A stretch of 64,000 bases of DNA from NCBI RefSeq assembly GCF_036850765.1, contig NC_089491.1, positions 187,777,520 through 187,841,519 of the forward strand. Direction: 5' to 3'. Below the pieces are notes generated by a model. That model saw only the letters and a list, made by a program, of their open reading frames with translations, had not been told where the DNA came from and searched no databases. Shown here piece by piece: positions 44,046-55,991 of this stretch. Numbering within the stretch: position 1 is the stretch's first letter; the number at the start of each line of letters is the position of its first letter. Origin of the DNA: Saccopteryx bilineata. Taxonomy: Eukaryota; Chordata; Mammalia; Chiroptera; Emballonuridae. A program made the translations under genes and the position numbers.

Positions 44046-47000
44046 TTTTTTAATTAAAATAAATTAAAACAATAAAAGTAGTTCAATGGTGTCGTTGTCA
44101 AATGATAAACATATTTGTGTTGAACATTTTGCAGCTACTAAAAACTCTTTTTTACCTCACACTAAAGAGATTGTGAGTTAACAGCCTTAAACTAACACCA
44201 AACATCTCCTTAGACTTTGTCTTCAAATATCTTATCTCCTACTTGATAACGCTGAAGAATTATTTTTAAATAACATTTAGACTTCTTGTTTTTTTGGTGG
44301 ACAGAAATGTTGGTCAGGGACTTAAATTTTTTATTGATAGCTAGTTGTAGTTCTGTTTCCAAAGAAGTACCTCAAGTATATCTTCACTGTTTTTGCTTTA
44401 TCACTTATAGAGATTCCCATGCACAGTGTTCATATTAACCTTAAAGAAATTCCTCTTATATCTTTTCTAGGAAAATTCTTAAATTGGAGTATGAAATAGT
44501 CTCACCATAGAAGTTTTCCTTCTCCAATGTTACCTAAAAGAATGTAGCTTTGTTCTATTTGTAAGTTAATGCAGCATGGAATTCTCTGAGTATATTTTAA
44601 GACATAATCCCAATTCCAGAAGATTTAAATATTTCCAAAGAGAGTTTTACCAACAAAGTATCTATACATCAGCATCAGCAACGATGAGAACACTGACTGA
44701 CATACAGTTAGTCATCATTGATGTTATCTGTGTGTGTTCACTCAAAAATTATTCCTTGAACACATGTTACCCACCAGGTCTGCTAGGCATTAAGGGTCCT
44801 TGGGGTGTTGTGGTTTAATGTGAGGTGTATATAAACTGGTGCTTGTACAAGGAGGGAGATAACTGAGTGCTAGAGCAGACAATAAGGTGACCAGCAAAGG
44901 TCTTTCTAAGGAGGAAACATTGTGGCTGAGTCATAAATAATAAGAAAAAAGACAACACTGAATAAGAAATAGAAGAAAGTCCAGTCAGAAGACAGTGAGA
45001 ACAAAGGCCCCTAGGGCAGGACAGAGCATCTCGCATTCCAGGAATTTAGGGATGGCTGTGTGCCTAGGGCAGAGTGAGGGAGCAGGACCCAGGTGTGGAT
45101 GAGGTCCAAAAGGTAAGAGGAGCTAGAACAGGCAGAACATTATGAGACTAGAGAAGACCTTTACCTTTGGGACAATAAAAATTCATTGAAAGATGTTTAA
45201 GTGACATAACCTGCCTCAAAAATGCTCTGTAGAAAACTGCTTGAAGAAGATAAGACAAGAAATAGTGAGATCAGTTAGGGGGCTGCTTGGTCAACCACAT
45301 GGGTCATGACAGTAGCTTTGACCCAGCTGGCTGTGATAAAGATGAAGAGAGAAGCTCATATCAGATATATACGATATTTGAAGTAGAACCAGGTGAAGTT
45401 GCTACTGGGTTACATTGAGAAGAATGGAAATGCAAGGAGTCAAAGACAGTACCTAATAACTTAGGGCATCAGTAATCATGGGAATCATGGTGCCTCTTAC
45501 CAATGAGTGGGTGAGAATCAGATGTGAAATCAGAAAGGCACTTTTAGGGTTCTGTTTTCTTATGTTAAGTTTGAGATAGAAATCTAAGGAGATGTTAGTA
45601 AGTGAAATACATGTAGTGTGTGGAGGGAGCTAGAAGAGGGCCCAGGACCACACCATGATGAAGTTTAACATCTTGGGAGCAAAAGAAGGACGAGAAACCA
45701 GCAGAAGAGACAGGTTACTATAGCAGGACAGAACAACAGTGGGATGGCGTAGAAGTCAAGGGAACAGTGTTTTAAGAAGGAAGAGTATGTCCAATAGAGC
45801 CACGTGAGGACCAAATGTCCATTAGAGTGAGTGACATGGACTTCTGGCCATCCAGCCATGCGCAGTTTCAGAGCAGAAGCGGGTAGAGACAGGGTCTGGA
45901 AGCTTTCTGGGAGTAGGTTGGTCAGGAAGTGGATCCAGCTTTTTGGGAAGCTCTTTTGAGAGCTCTTCCTCTGTGCCAAGCAGGGGAGTTCAGGACAGAG
46001 CCACGGGGCCAGAAGACAATCATCTTTCTGAATTAACTACTTTCAACCCCTTAAACTCAGACAGTGTTCCCAAGCAGTGAAGCCTCTTGCTCCAGCTCTG
46101 TCCCCACTCTCCTCATAATTGTATGGGTGAGGGTGGGTGAGAAGGACCCACTTGCTTTTGGCCTCTGTGGTGGACATCTGCTCATTGGGTTGCCTGGGAT
46201 CTCTCTCCCCTCCTTTAGCAAACAAACCCCGACCCCTCCCTCTACACCTTCTTCATTTTGGCTAGCTCATGTTGAGTTTCTACCACTTAAAACCAAGAGA
46301 CCCCAACTCATACACCCTTTCTTCTTCAAAGTCTCCAGGCCAGCTTTTCTTGGCTTTCTCCCTTAGCCAACAATGAGGTAGGGTATGAAAATGGGTAGAA
46401 AATTAAGGGAACATTTAAAGAATGCAATGTTCTCCCAATGTTTTGATTTTTCAAATTTTATTTGGTTAAACTAACCACTTTTTGGAAAATTGCTAATAGA
46501 GGAATATTGATCTATCACAACAGAGCTGTGTTTTAAGAAGAGATTATGCAGCTTTATTGAAATCACAGAATTACTTTGTCTTGTCTGTGCCCTCAGTAAT
46601 GGCCTGGTGGGAAAATATGTATAATAAATGTAAGAAAAAAAAACATAAGGAATTTCATTCAGGGTGGGATGCTAGAACATGAAGACTCCAGCTCTGAATA
46701 ACTGAGAAGAGTAGAAAGTGGACATCAGGGGCAAAAGGAAATGAATTAAAGAAGATACAGCAAATTTAACCGATTCTCACATCACCAGCCAGTTAAACTT
46801 TCCTTTATAGATTAGACCTCTTTTCTGTTTGCAGCAAAGCTTCAAGCTACAGGCTGGCGTCAGGCTACCAGAGTGATTCCAAATGTAGTGATGACCTTTC
46901 CTTCCACCACTTTCTCCCCTTATATTCCCCTGTCCTGTCACCAAAAACAAACAACAAAAAAGGTTAGGACAGGAAAATATTGTCTCCTTTTGCTTTGTTT

Positions 47001-47144
47001 CCCAAGAATGTATATCTTCTCCAATTTGCCCCCAAACCCATTTTCCTCTACTTCCTGGTGTTACAAGCCTCGGCAGTGCGGGCAGACAGAAGAATGCATG
47101 TTTCTCTCAAAAAGCCCTTGTGTGAAGTTCTTGCTGCTCTGTGG
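44046..47144. other. Intergenic, ancient repeat debris
   Basis: No gene recognised. The GA-rich part 44840-45560 ('catctcgcattccagg', 'gggcagagtgagggagcag') resembles an old mammalian interspersed repeat I cannot name with confidence. Confidence 0.4.
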
Positions 47145-47235
47145 GGTAGAAACAGTGTCTTTTTTGTTCACTCTGTATTTCCAGTGCTTGGCACATGATT
47201 AATAATAACATATGTTTAATGAACAAATGAGTGAG
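47145..47235 (+). mobile_element. L2 3' end fragment
   Basis: 'ctgtatttccagtgcttggc', 'acatgattaataataacata' and 'tttaatgaacaaatgagtga' are the conserved L2 3' terminal blocks with the tandem 'atga' end. Confidence 0.7.
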
Positions 47236-48361
47236 AGGAGCTTTCCAAGAGGGTATATTCAAATGCTAATGCTTGATCTCAGTGTTTGTGTGCTTTTGCT
47301 CATGTCCACAGAAGCTTCTCCTGCTGCGTTTTGTATTGTTGTTCCTTGGAAACAATGATATGACTTTTTGCTGGATCAGGAAGCATGAAAATAAGAGGAT
47401 CAGAGCTTGGCGAATCTGTGAAACTGATGACACCTGGGATGTCCTGACTTCCCTTCTGGGTCTTGTTCAGTCCATCTCCCTCCCCACCACTCTACCTGCC
47501 CTGCTCACCCACTCTGTTCGCCCTATCTCCAAGGCTTGGCTGTGAATTCAGAGGCATAAAGTATGGTTCACGAAGACTTAACTCTCCTACAATTACTTGA
47601 ATTTTAGTAGAAGGTTCTTGAGAACAAGCCCCAAAGAAATAACATGGAGTGATCAAATTTCCAGAGTGTGGAAGCAGGAGGGTTGGGAGGACTTCATTTC
47701 CTCCCTCCAATTATCCCAAGTAGGCAGCCATATGTCTGATTGTGGATGAAGCTGTGTCTGCTCATTGGTCACTCTGATAGGCGAAATTGGGTTAGGAACC
47801 ACAGTGGCAAGATATTTTTAATAATGAGAGATGATCTCCCTTGCATCCATCCATTCATTCATCTGTTTCATTCATTCATTCATTCACTCACTCACTCATT
47901 CATTCATTCATTCACTGATGAGCAGTGGTGAGAAAGACAACTATATATCAGTTCTCCAGCAGCTTACAGACTCAGGAAGTGAGAGAGAGAGAGTTATGAG
48001 TGAAAAGCTGGCTAGGTAGCAAACTTGGGGGTTTAGGGTGTTATTAGCAGGCCTGGGAGTGACCACACAGGATGATCTGATTATAAATTTCTAACTGGAT
48101 AAGGCATGATGGGTAGTCACATCCTACGCCTATCGCTTCCTTAGCAAAAGATTAGTCTTAGCCTTGTGAGCCCCGTCCACTTTCTTCTGTGTCTAGGATA
48201 ATGTACCTTGAAATGACAGAGTAATTTTTTCTTCCAAACCCCTCAGAGGCACAACCACCTGGCACTGGGTGGACCACCCAAACTTCTGTTAATTGGTTGC
48301 TGCATATCATCTCTATTTACTATAAATGTGAAATATGAATTCTCCTGTGCCCACCAATGTG
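47236..48361. other. Intergenic, unique sequence
   Basis: No gene recognised; includes the ATTC microsatellite at 47845-47920. Confidence 0.45.
47845..47920 (+). repeat. (CATT)n / (CACT)n tetranucleotide microsatellite
   Basis: catccatccattcattcatc, interrupted by ctgttt, then runs of cattcatt and cactcact. Confidence 0.9.
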
Positions 48362-48376
48362 AAAGTATGTGTCTCT

Positions 48377-48545
48377 TGCCCTGGCCAGATAGCTCAGTTG
48401 TTAGAGCATTGTCCCAAAGCATATAGGTTGCCAGTTTGATCCCCAGTCAGGGCACATACAGGAACATATTAATATTCTTGCCTCTCTCTCACTCTCTCCC
48501 TTCCTCTCTCTAAAATCAATAAAATAAAAACATTAAAAAAGGTTA
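48377..48545 (+). mobile_element. Short bat SINE (VES-like)
   Basis: tgccctggccagatagctca head, B box agtttgatccc, tail 'tctctaaaatcaataaaa'. A perfect 15-bp target duplication, aaagtatgtgtctct, lies at 48362-48376 and 48546-48560. Confidence 0.92.
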
Positions 48546-48560
48546 AAAGTATGTGTCTCT

Positions 48561-49439
48561 GCATCTTGATTTTTATTTGATCCTACAGATGTCTCTGCTT
48601 TGCTTTCTCCCACCTCCTTAATCTACTACCAATAGATTTCGGGTACCTGGCATATGTTTTCTCCTTTAATTCTAAATTAAATTTACACACACACACACAC
48701 ACAATTGCAAAACACCATTCTTTGGTGCATTTTCTTGATCTGTTGAGATCTTCCTTCCAGGCATGTTCTCAAAGCTGTGGCTCAAATAAATTCATAATAT
48801 TTTTCTATAGGTTTAAACGTTCTTTCACCTACACAGTAATGAAATAATCCAGGAAGTGAAATACCTCCGATAAAAGGGGTGAGGCCAGGGGAATTTGTGA
48901 GAGAGGATACACAGAGTCTGGAGGTGTCTGGAGGGCTTCCCAGAGGAAGGAGGCAGAGGATGGAGGGTGCAGAGTGGAGACTCAGTGGAAGAGGGAGTGT
49001 GACTCTTTCCATGTGCACCGAGCAAGCTGGAGTGGCTGGAGTTCAAGTCTCCCGGTGGACAACTAGCTGAGAGGAAGCCCAAAGACAGAGCACTTGGGCT
49101 CTTTGGGACCCTGTTTGAATTTTAATTTTTTATCTCAAGATCAACAGTAAGCTATTGAGCAGTTTTAAGAGTGAGAAGGGCAGTGACATTAGCATACATG
49201 AAGATATTTCCAAGCATCTTTGTGCACTGATGTCCTTTTCCTCTTGGGAACCTATAAGTCAGCACCTTTGTTCCTGGGGAGAATTAACCCCATGCCTTCC
49301 AGGAGAGCAAAGACAAAGACAGGGTCAAGGTGCCACTTCAATGATAGTAATTGTGAAAGCCAAAGCTCTGATTTGTAAGAGCAGAGCTTTCAGTGAATTA
49401 AGGCCAAAGTCCTGTCAACTGATTGTCTTCGGTGCCAAT
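48561..49439. other. Intergenic, unique sequence
   Basis: No gene recognised; (CA)n microsatellite at about 48685-48703. Confidence 0.45.
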
Positions 49440-50030
49440 TCAATACCAACAGGAATCCCCAAATTGGAGTGAAGCGAAAAAGGAAATTTTATTCAGTAGA
49501 AACAGTGATACAGCAAGACTGTGAAAACAGCATTGTGGTAGAACAGCTCAATTGTGTTGAGCATGGCTGGGACAGCCCTGAGGTGAGGCTGCCACGGGCC
49601 AGATCCCTCTTCAGCTAAGCAGTTCTGCTCTGCTCCCTGATGATGCACTCTCTGATGGACTGGTCAACTCTGCTCTGGTGAGACATCTTGGTCGCTGGGG
49701 AAACACAGCCTTCAGCGGGAAGTGCATTCTCAGAGCCAGAAAGTGCTGGCCTCTATGGATAAAAGTCCCTGCTCCAGCCCTGAGGGCACCAAATCCATAC
49801 TTTGATTGGTCTAAAAGGCACTGCCCTGATTGGTTAGCCTAGAGCCACTCTGATTGGTCAGAGCTGTGCAACTCTGATTGGATGGTGAAACCTCAGTCTT
49901 ATTGGTTGAGATAGGATTCCAGGAAACCTTTGTAAGGGCTGGTTCAGATGGTTGAGCACAGAGCTTCAACAGAGGCAGGCAGAGCAGGCTTCTCCATGAG
50001 TGCAGTTTTTGTGAGAGGCCCATGTGCAGA
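49440..50030 (-). mobile_element. Solo-type endogenous retroviral LTR, antisense
   Basis: Read on the minus strand: a CCAAT-rich upstream (U3-like) part, then a region with AATAAA (plus-strand 49488-49493) placed as the R-region poly(A) signal, then a short U5-like end. No gag, pol or env coding is seen on either side, so it is probably a solo LTR. Class (ERV1-like) is a guess from its layout. Both edges are approximate and no flanking duplication was found. Confidence 0.6.
49805..49905 (-). promoter_or_regulatory. Five CCAAT boxes at exact 24-bp spacing
   Basis: Inverted CCAAT (attgg on the plus strand) starts at 49805, 49829, 49853, 49877 and 49901. Most sit in an 'accaatcagagt'-like context, so this is a decayed 24-bp tandem repeat whose CCAAT core survived in every unit. 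CCAAT in this context is the binding site of NF-Y, so it is a likely LTR enhancer/promoter array. Confidence 0.8.
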
Positions 50031-50049
50031 AATGGCTACTAGGCTCTGC

Positions 50050-50050
<1 letters not shown>

Positions 50051-50082
<32 letters not shown>

Positions 50083-50093
50083 TTATTATTATT
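50051..50093 (+). repeat. (TTA)n microsatellite
   Basis: About 14 near-perfect units of tta next to the LTR edge. Confidence 0.92.
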
Positions 50094-50094
50094 T

Positions 50095-53000
50095 GAGCCC
50101 AGTTACCACCAGGAGCCCTTCTTAGTCCTCAAGGTTCACAGTCCTGAAGAGACAGGGACTCAACCTAGAAGGTGAGGTGATAAACTGGACTGTATGGGGG
50201 GAGGAGGGAACTGGACAGGAGCATGAGTCTCCTAATATCAATCCACTTATCCTTACTTCTTTAGTATTAGACAATCCCTTGAGATGAGGTGATCACCGGA
50301 CTAAATTTTAACCAATGAAATATAAAAAGTGTCATGTATGACTTTCATAAATTATCTTAAAGGAAAGGGTGTGTCCTTCCTCTTGACTTACTCCTTCCTG
50401 CTGGTAGAAATGTGGTTGTGTGGCTGGAGCCCAAGAAGTCATATTGGAGGAAGTCAGTCCTATGTGGAGGATAGCAGAGCAACAAGACATAAGGAGACTA
50501 GTTCCCTGAAAAGAGATACACTTTTCTAGTATTTAAGTTACTGACATGTGGATTTTTTTGTCATCTGTAGCCAAACCCAATCCTGTTACAAGAGTCATGG
50601 GGTCAGAAGTAAGTGAGATGACCCAGGGTGACAGGTTCTTGAAGATAACTTATTGAGAGATGATACAGTGAAAAGGATTACTCTCTAACAGAAAAGCAAA
50701 AGTCAACATATGAAATCTGCCATCTGTGACAACACACCAAATTCACAAGATTTCTTCTCTCCTTCCCAGAGCAAAACCAGATCCAGTTTGAGAAGCACAT
50801 GACTCAGCAGAGCAGGGTAAGAAAAATCATGCTGGAAAAGTAGACCCTTGATTTATTTTATCTACCTTCGCTAGTGTTAGGTTTTTGTTGTCACGAGAGG
50901 AGACTCTGAACACAGAAAAGATGGCTTCAGTGTTAAAAATTGTAGTATATTCCATTTATTTTTAAGTAACACATTCTAAAACCCAGATTTTCTCAAGCTT
51001 TTAAGTTATTTTAACAGATCTTATGATTCTACTTTTAAGTTTATTTAAATTCATGTGTTTATTTACAAGAAGACTTTGGAACTTGATTAAATTCCTTTTA
51101 ACACTTCATAGTAAGTTTACAATAAAATATATTTAATTTTATTTTTAAGCATTTTGGTTGTCCAAAATAAATAAATAAATAAATAAATAAATAAAGCTTT
51201 TCCAAATACTTAAATAATGCTTGAAAAATTAATAAGTCAATGCTTGCACATATGGTGAGAACTAAAGTCTCTTAAACAGAGGCCACTGGATGCATCTGAC
51301 AATCCCACGGAGCCCAGCAGTCTTGGAGTGGCCTGTGATTACACAATTTCAGGGGACGGTGGGGACGAGGAGGCAGCTGCTCCCCATAAAAAGCAGAACA
51401 GGCCTGGATGACCAAAGATGTGGTACAAACCTGCCCAAGTTGTCCATGTCATTGGCTCTGCCTCAGGCCACACCTTCCAATAAAAGACGGGTATAATGGC
51501 TTTCATGTGTCTGATTTATGCAACAAAATTAGGGCATAATTCTTCTCTCCCCCTCTGTCTGTTTAGACTCTTCCCATTGTGCTAGGCAAGTTCAAGACCT
51601 CTATCCTTGACTACTAGTAATGGCCCCATCTTGGAACTCTGGTTTGTGCATTCTCTCTCCTCTTCCTCTTTAATTGTTTCAGATACATGTCTCTTCTCAA
51701 CTAATTCACACATTTCTTAAAGGCCAGTAAATCTTACCATTTTTAAAAGTCCCCACAGTGTTCATCACAAAGCGAAACACATGGTAAAAACAGTACTTAG
51801 CACATTCTCATTTATCGATGGATCCCACTGTAATCCTGTGGTATAGTATCTGTAGATATTGCTTAAGATTTAAGACCAGAAGCATTTGGATATCAATGCT
51901 TGGGTATTAACTCAGTATTTATAGAGTATAGATTCTCAAAAATGTCAATTGACTTCTCTAGGATTGAAACTTGGACTAACCGCAACTGCACAATAGCATA
52001 TAGTTTATTGTCACCATTCTGCAACCAGGGAAACTGAGGAGTAAGCAAAAAGATTTCTCTTGGCAGCAGTTTCTGCATCTGATAATAATGGTTTGTTGAT
52101 AAGCCTCCTCCCTGCTTGTCACCTCTCAGCAATGATGTACAATATTGCTTTGTCAAGCAACCAGAGGATACCTATACCAAACAAGATTGTGTTAGGATTA
52201 TAAGACATTCCTTCAAACTTGCGAATTTGGCCCAAGTCACAGGAAAGTGAAATCTGGTCCAGAGGGCTCCTTATTCTTTGGTAGAATAGCTTGGTGGTTA
52301 AAAGGCTGCCACCGGTGTGGACAGATGGTTAAGGCACAATGATGCCAGCTCCGAGGCCAACATGGAAGCCTTCTCCCCTCCAGCTTGTGGCGAGCACATC
52401 CACCTGTTACTCACACATAATTTGATGGTTACTCACAGAGAAGGCAAAAACTCAAGCATCTTTTATTTTGGAAGATATGTCAGACCAGAAGTCTGGAAGA
52501 CTCAAATCCTGTCACAGTTCAGCTGATGACTCCATCCTGGACATTGTCTCCCCACTCCTGCCAGCAGCTTCAGCCTCCTGTATTTAGAGCAATGCACAAA
52601 GCTGGGTCCTCATGATAGAACAACGATGGCACCCCCTCCCGGGGGGCTACAAGAGGCTGAGAACATGGTATGGGAGAAGCTACTTCTGGCTGTGTGGGTA
52701 GGGGAGATGACAGCAACCCTGGTGTCCATATGTGTCCTTCAGTTCTTGAGAAGGGTCCCAAAGGTTTCCTTGGGCTCTCTGAGCCCTCATCCCACTTTAG
52801 CCAAGTCCAGGCAGTCTCTTACTCTCCTACTCCAGGCAGAGCCATCTCTCCTACTTTGTCTTTTCCAATGCTGCCAAAGCCTGAAAATAGGGGGGCCACT
52901 CTCCAGCAGCTCTGGCTAGGAAGCTGAGAGCCCTCTGTGGCAGAGGCTGATGGACCTGAACTGTTTATGCTCTCACAGGGGCTGCAAACTAGAATGAAGC

Positions 53001-53310
53001 CAAAGGCTTGTGTCCCGAGTCTGTGTCAGGAAACAATGACCATGGCCATCCCTCCATGCCAAGTGCTCCTGTTGACGAGCAAACACCTAAGGTCTTAAAG
53101 CCGTTGTACTAACCCAGACCCAGACTGAGCATTGGGGTGAAAAGGGTAAGAGAGGAATGGTGTACTTATAATCTTCAAACTCCCCTTTGAGGAGTTGGTG
53201 GGCTGTGTCCCTCTTTGTTGGGGATAGTCAGGGTTTGCCTGCACTAGTTGTTGCTCCTGCTGCAGCTCAATAGCACCCCCTTGGCCCTGGCTTTGAAATC
53301 ACTTATTTGG
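50095..53310. other. Intergenic, unclassified
   Basis: No gene recognised. It includes an (AAAT)n microsatellite at 51165-51195. Some parts (50240-50560, 52180-53300) look like old interspersed repeats but I cannot name them. Confidence 0.4.
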
Positions 53311-53322
53311 CATTCACTTATT

Positions 53323-53537
53323 TTTTTTTATAAATAATTTTATTTTTTTAATGGGGCGACATTAATAAATAAGGATACATATATTCAAAGATAACAAATC
53401 CAGGTTATCTTGTCGTTCAATTATGTTGCATACCCATCACCCAAAATCAGATTGTCCTCTGTCACCTTCTATCTAGTTTTCTTTGTGCCCCTCCCCCTCC
53501 CCCTTTACCTTTCCCTCTCCCCCCTCCCCCCCATAAC
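53323..53537 (-). mobile_element. 5'-truncated L1 3' UTR fragment (first of the nest)
   Basis: T-run (A-tail) then 'taatggggcgacattaataa', 'ccaggttatcttgtcgttca' and the pyrimidine tract, ending 'cccccataac'. Left duplication cattcacttatt at 53311-53322. The right copy was cut by the next insertion: it survives as cattcactt (53538-53546) and complete as cattcacttatt at 62048-62059. Confidence 0.82.
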
Positions 53538-53546
53538 CATTCACTT

Positions 53547-53990
53547 TTTTTTTTATAAATAAATTTTTATTTTAATGGGGTGACATCAATAAATCAGGGT
53601 ACATACATTCAAAGAAAACATTTCCAGGTTATCTTGTCATTTAGTTCTGTTGTATACCCATCACCCGAAGAGAGATCATCTTCCGCCACCCTCCATCCAG
53701 TTCTCTCTGTACCCCTCCCCCTCCCGCTCTCCCTCCTTCCCTCCCCCCACCCCCATAGCCACCACACTCCTGTCCATGCCTCTTAGTCTCGCTTTTATGT
53801 CCCACCAATGTATGGAATCCTGCAGTTCCTGTTTTTTTCTGATTCGCTTATTTCACCCCACACAATGCTACCAAGACTCCACCATTCCTCTATAAGTGAT
53901 CCGATGTCACCATTTCTCCTAGCTGAATAATATACCATCGTGTATATGTGCCCCATCTTCTTCATCCAGTCCTCTATTTTTTTCACAGTG
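53547..53990 (-). mobile_element. L1 3' end (ORF2 C-terminus, 3' UTR, A-tail)
   Basis: ORF2 end near 53795-53986 (WMKKMGHIYTMVYYSARRNG, ending PYIGGT), then the 3' UTR with its pyrimidine tract and T-run at left. The protein differs at many positions from the equivalent end at 55992, so it belongs to another L1 subfamily. Confidence 0.85.
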
Positions 53991-55282
53991 ATTAAAAGCC
54001 TTTAAGCAAACTCTTGGCCAATACAGCAAGAATCCCTAAAAGAGTAGTGTCCTTAACATGTTCACCAAGTCCAAGTTGGCCCCATCACCATGCCAAATCC
54101 CTGAAAAATGCAACCCAACCACAGTTCAGTCTGTTAGGAGCTGTCACAGGGAGCAGGAGTCCAGGAAAGTTCCCCACAGGAAAAGTCCACATGGCACTGG
54201 AATTGTTGTCACCATTCTATACTTTGCAGCTCATGTCCAAGTCCCAATGACTGCTGCTTCTAGCTGGTAATGATTCAGGTAGGCTGGAAAAAGCCATTTG
54301 CAGCATGCGTGGATATGGAGCTTCTGTTCTCCTCTGCCTGGAGAGTTGAGACCAGGTTGCTTTTCCCTGGAGCTCTGTGACTGTGGCCTGGTAAAGAGAA
54401 CCTTGGGATACACTAAGCTGGGTGGCAAAGGTAAATTCATAATACAAGTTGGCAAAAGGAGGAAAGAGAGCTCTAACTTAGGAGTAGGTCCCAGCCTGAA
54501 ATATAAGTGCGGCATTGAGGTAGGAGGGATAAAGGAAACACCATATATTAAGCAAAGCAGCAGAAAATAGGACTGTCAACACCCACAACAGAGATCTTTG
54601 AGGGAAGAATAAAAAACCTGACTATTCAGGCAAAACATAGTTAAGTAGCCCTTGTGCGAATGAGATCAGTTTACCTGCTTCTTGGAAGAAATACCCTAAG
54701 CTCGTCCACAGTGTCGTAGATGGGGCCGACGGCCCTGGGCACCTTCAGCCTTCAGTGGCAAACCCCAGCTTTCTGGGCAAGGTTAGGTCATAGGTGGCTG
54801 GAGCAGGGCTGGAAGAGACTGAACCCTCCCTTAGAGGAGCGAGGGGGAAGCCCACCTTCCAGTGTCCCTGTTTCCTCATAGCAGAGGCGTGAAAGCCTGG
54901 CAGGCTTTAGCTCAATGACCTTCCTTTCCACTATTGAAGCAGGACCCAGATGGCATTTTATGAGACCCCTTTGGGGCATTGGAGCCTTTAAGGGTGTATC
55001 CTAAAAGCTGGTAGTTCCCCTGATCTCTATTGGGCTTTTTCTGCCTCTAGGTATCTTAAAAGCCATTCTCAAAAGATCTCGCTGAGGGGTTTGAGGATCC
55101 CCATCCGCCTATATAAATCTTTTCCATATATCTGGAGCTATTTGGAAAAAAGAGAGAACAGTGTTATTAGCTAGATCTAATAAAGAAGGTAGTAGTTTGC
55201 AGGCGAAAAAGATTTGGTGTCTCCTGTTCATCAGCATTCAAAAGAAATGTAAATATATTTTTTTTAAGTAAAAAGCATGCTA
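53991..55282. other. Non-L1 segment inside the composite insertion
   Basis: About 1.3 kb with no recognisable coding or named repeat. It could be transduced unique DNA or an unrecognised element. Confidence 0.45.
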
Positions 55283-55663
55283 TGGTAGACCCATCGGAGT
55301 CATTGGCCTGGTGTGCAGGATTCCCGGGTTCGATTCCCAGCCAGAGCACACAGGAGAAGCGCCCATCTATCTCTCCACTCCTCCCCCTCTCCTTCCTCTT
55401 CGTCTCTCTCCTCCCGCCCGCAGCCAAGGCTCCACCAGAGCAAATCCACCCTGGGCACTAAAGATGGCCCCATGGCCTCCGCCCCAGTAGCCAGAATGGC
55501 TCCGGTTGTAACAGAGCAACATCCCAGATGGGCAGAGCATTCCCCCCGGTAGGCATGCCAGGTGGATCCCAGTCAGGCGCATGCAGGAGTCTGTCTGACT
55601 GCCTCCCCATCCCCATCCTCAGAAATATAGAAAATAAATAAATAAATAAATAAATAAACGGGG
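55283..55663 (+). mobile_element. Rhin-1-like SINE with damaged head
   Basis: B box gggttcgattcc, 'cacaggagaagcgcccatct', 'catggcctccgccccag' and 'gagtctgtctgactgcctcc' body, ending in (aaat)n; a run of 10 G follows at 55661-55670. The A-box region is rearranged. Confidence 0.85.
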
Positions 55664-55991
55664 GGGGGGGCATTCCCTTGTGCTAAAGCTCCAGGGAGCA
55701 TGGAGTGAGCTTGAGTATGTCCTATGAAACATGGAGCTCTATGTTTACATATAAGTCTTTGAAGAAGGAGGAACTGCTGAAATAGTTTATCAGCATTTGT
55801 CCCTAAGACAGCAGTCTTTATAGTGGGAACACCATACATAAATATTTGCTGTCTGTCTATAGATTAAGGGGGGAATATGGCAAATGCTGAAAAGCCATGA
55901 TCTCTGTGCCCCTCCCCTCCCCCAACCCCCTCCCTCTCCTCCCCCCATCCTGTAACCCCAACACTGTTGTTCATGTCTCTGAGTCTCATCT

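Noticed and set aside
52200..53300. Retroviral internal region next to the L1 nest
   Set aside because: No gag, pol or env motif is readable; left unclassified.
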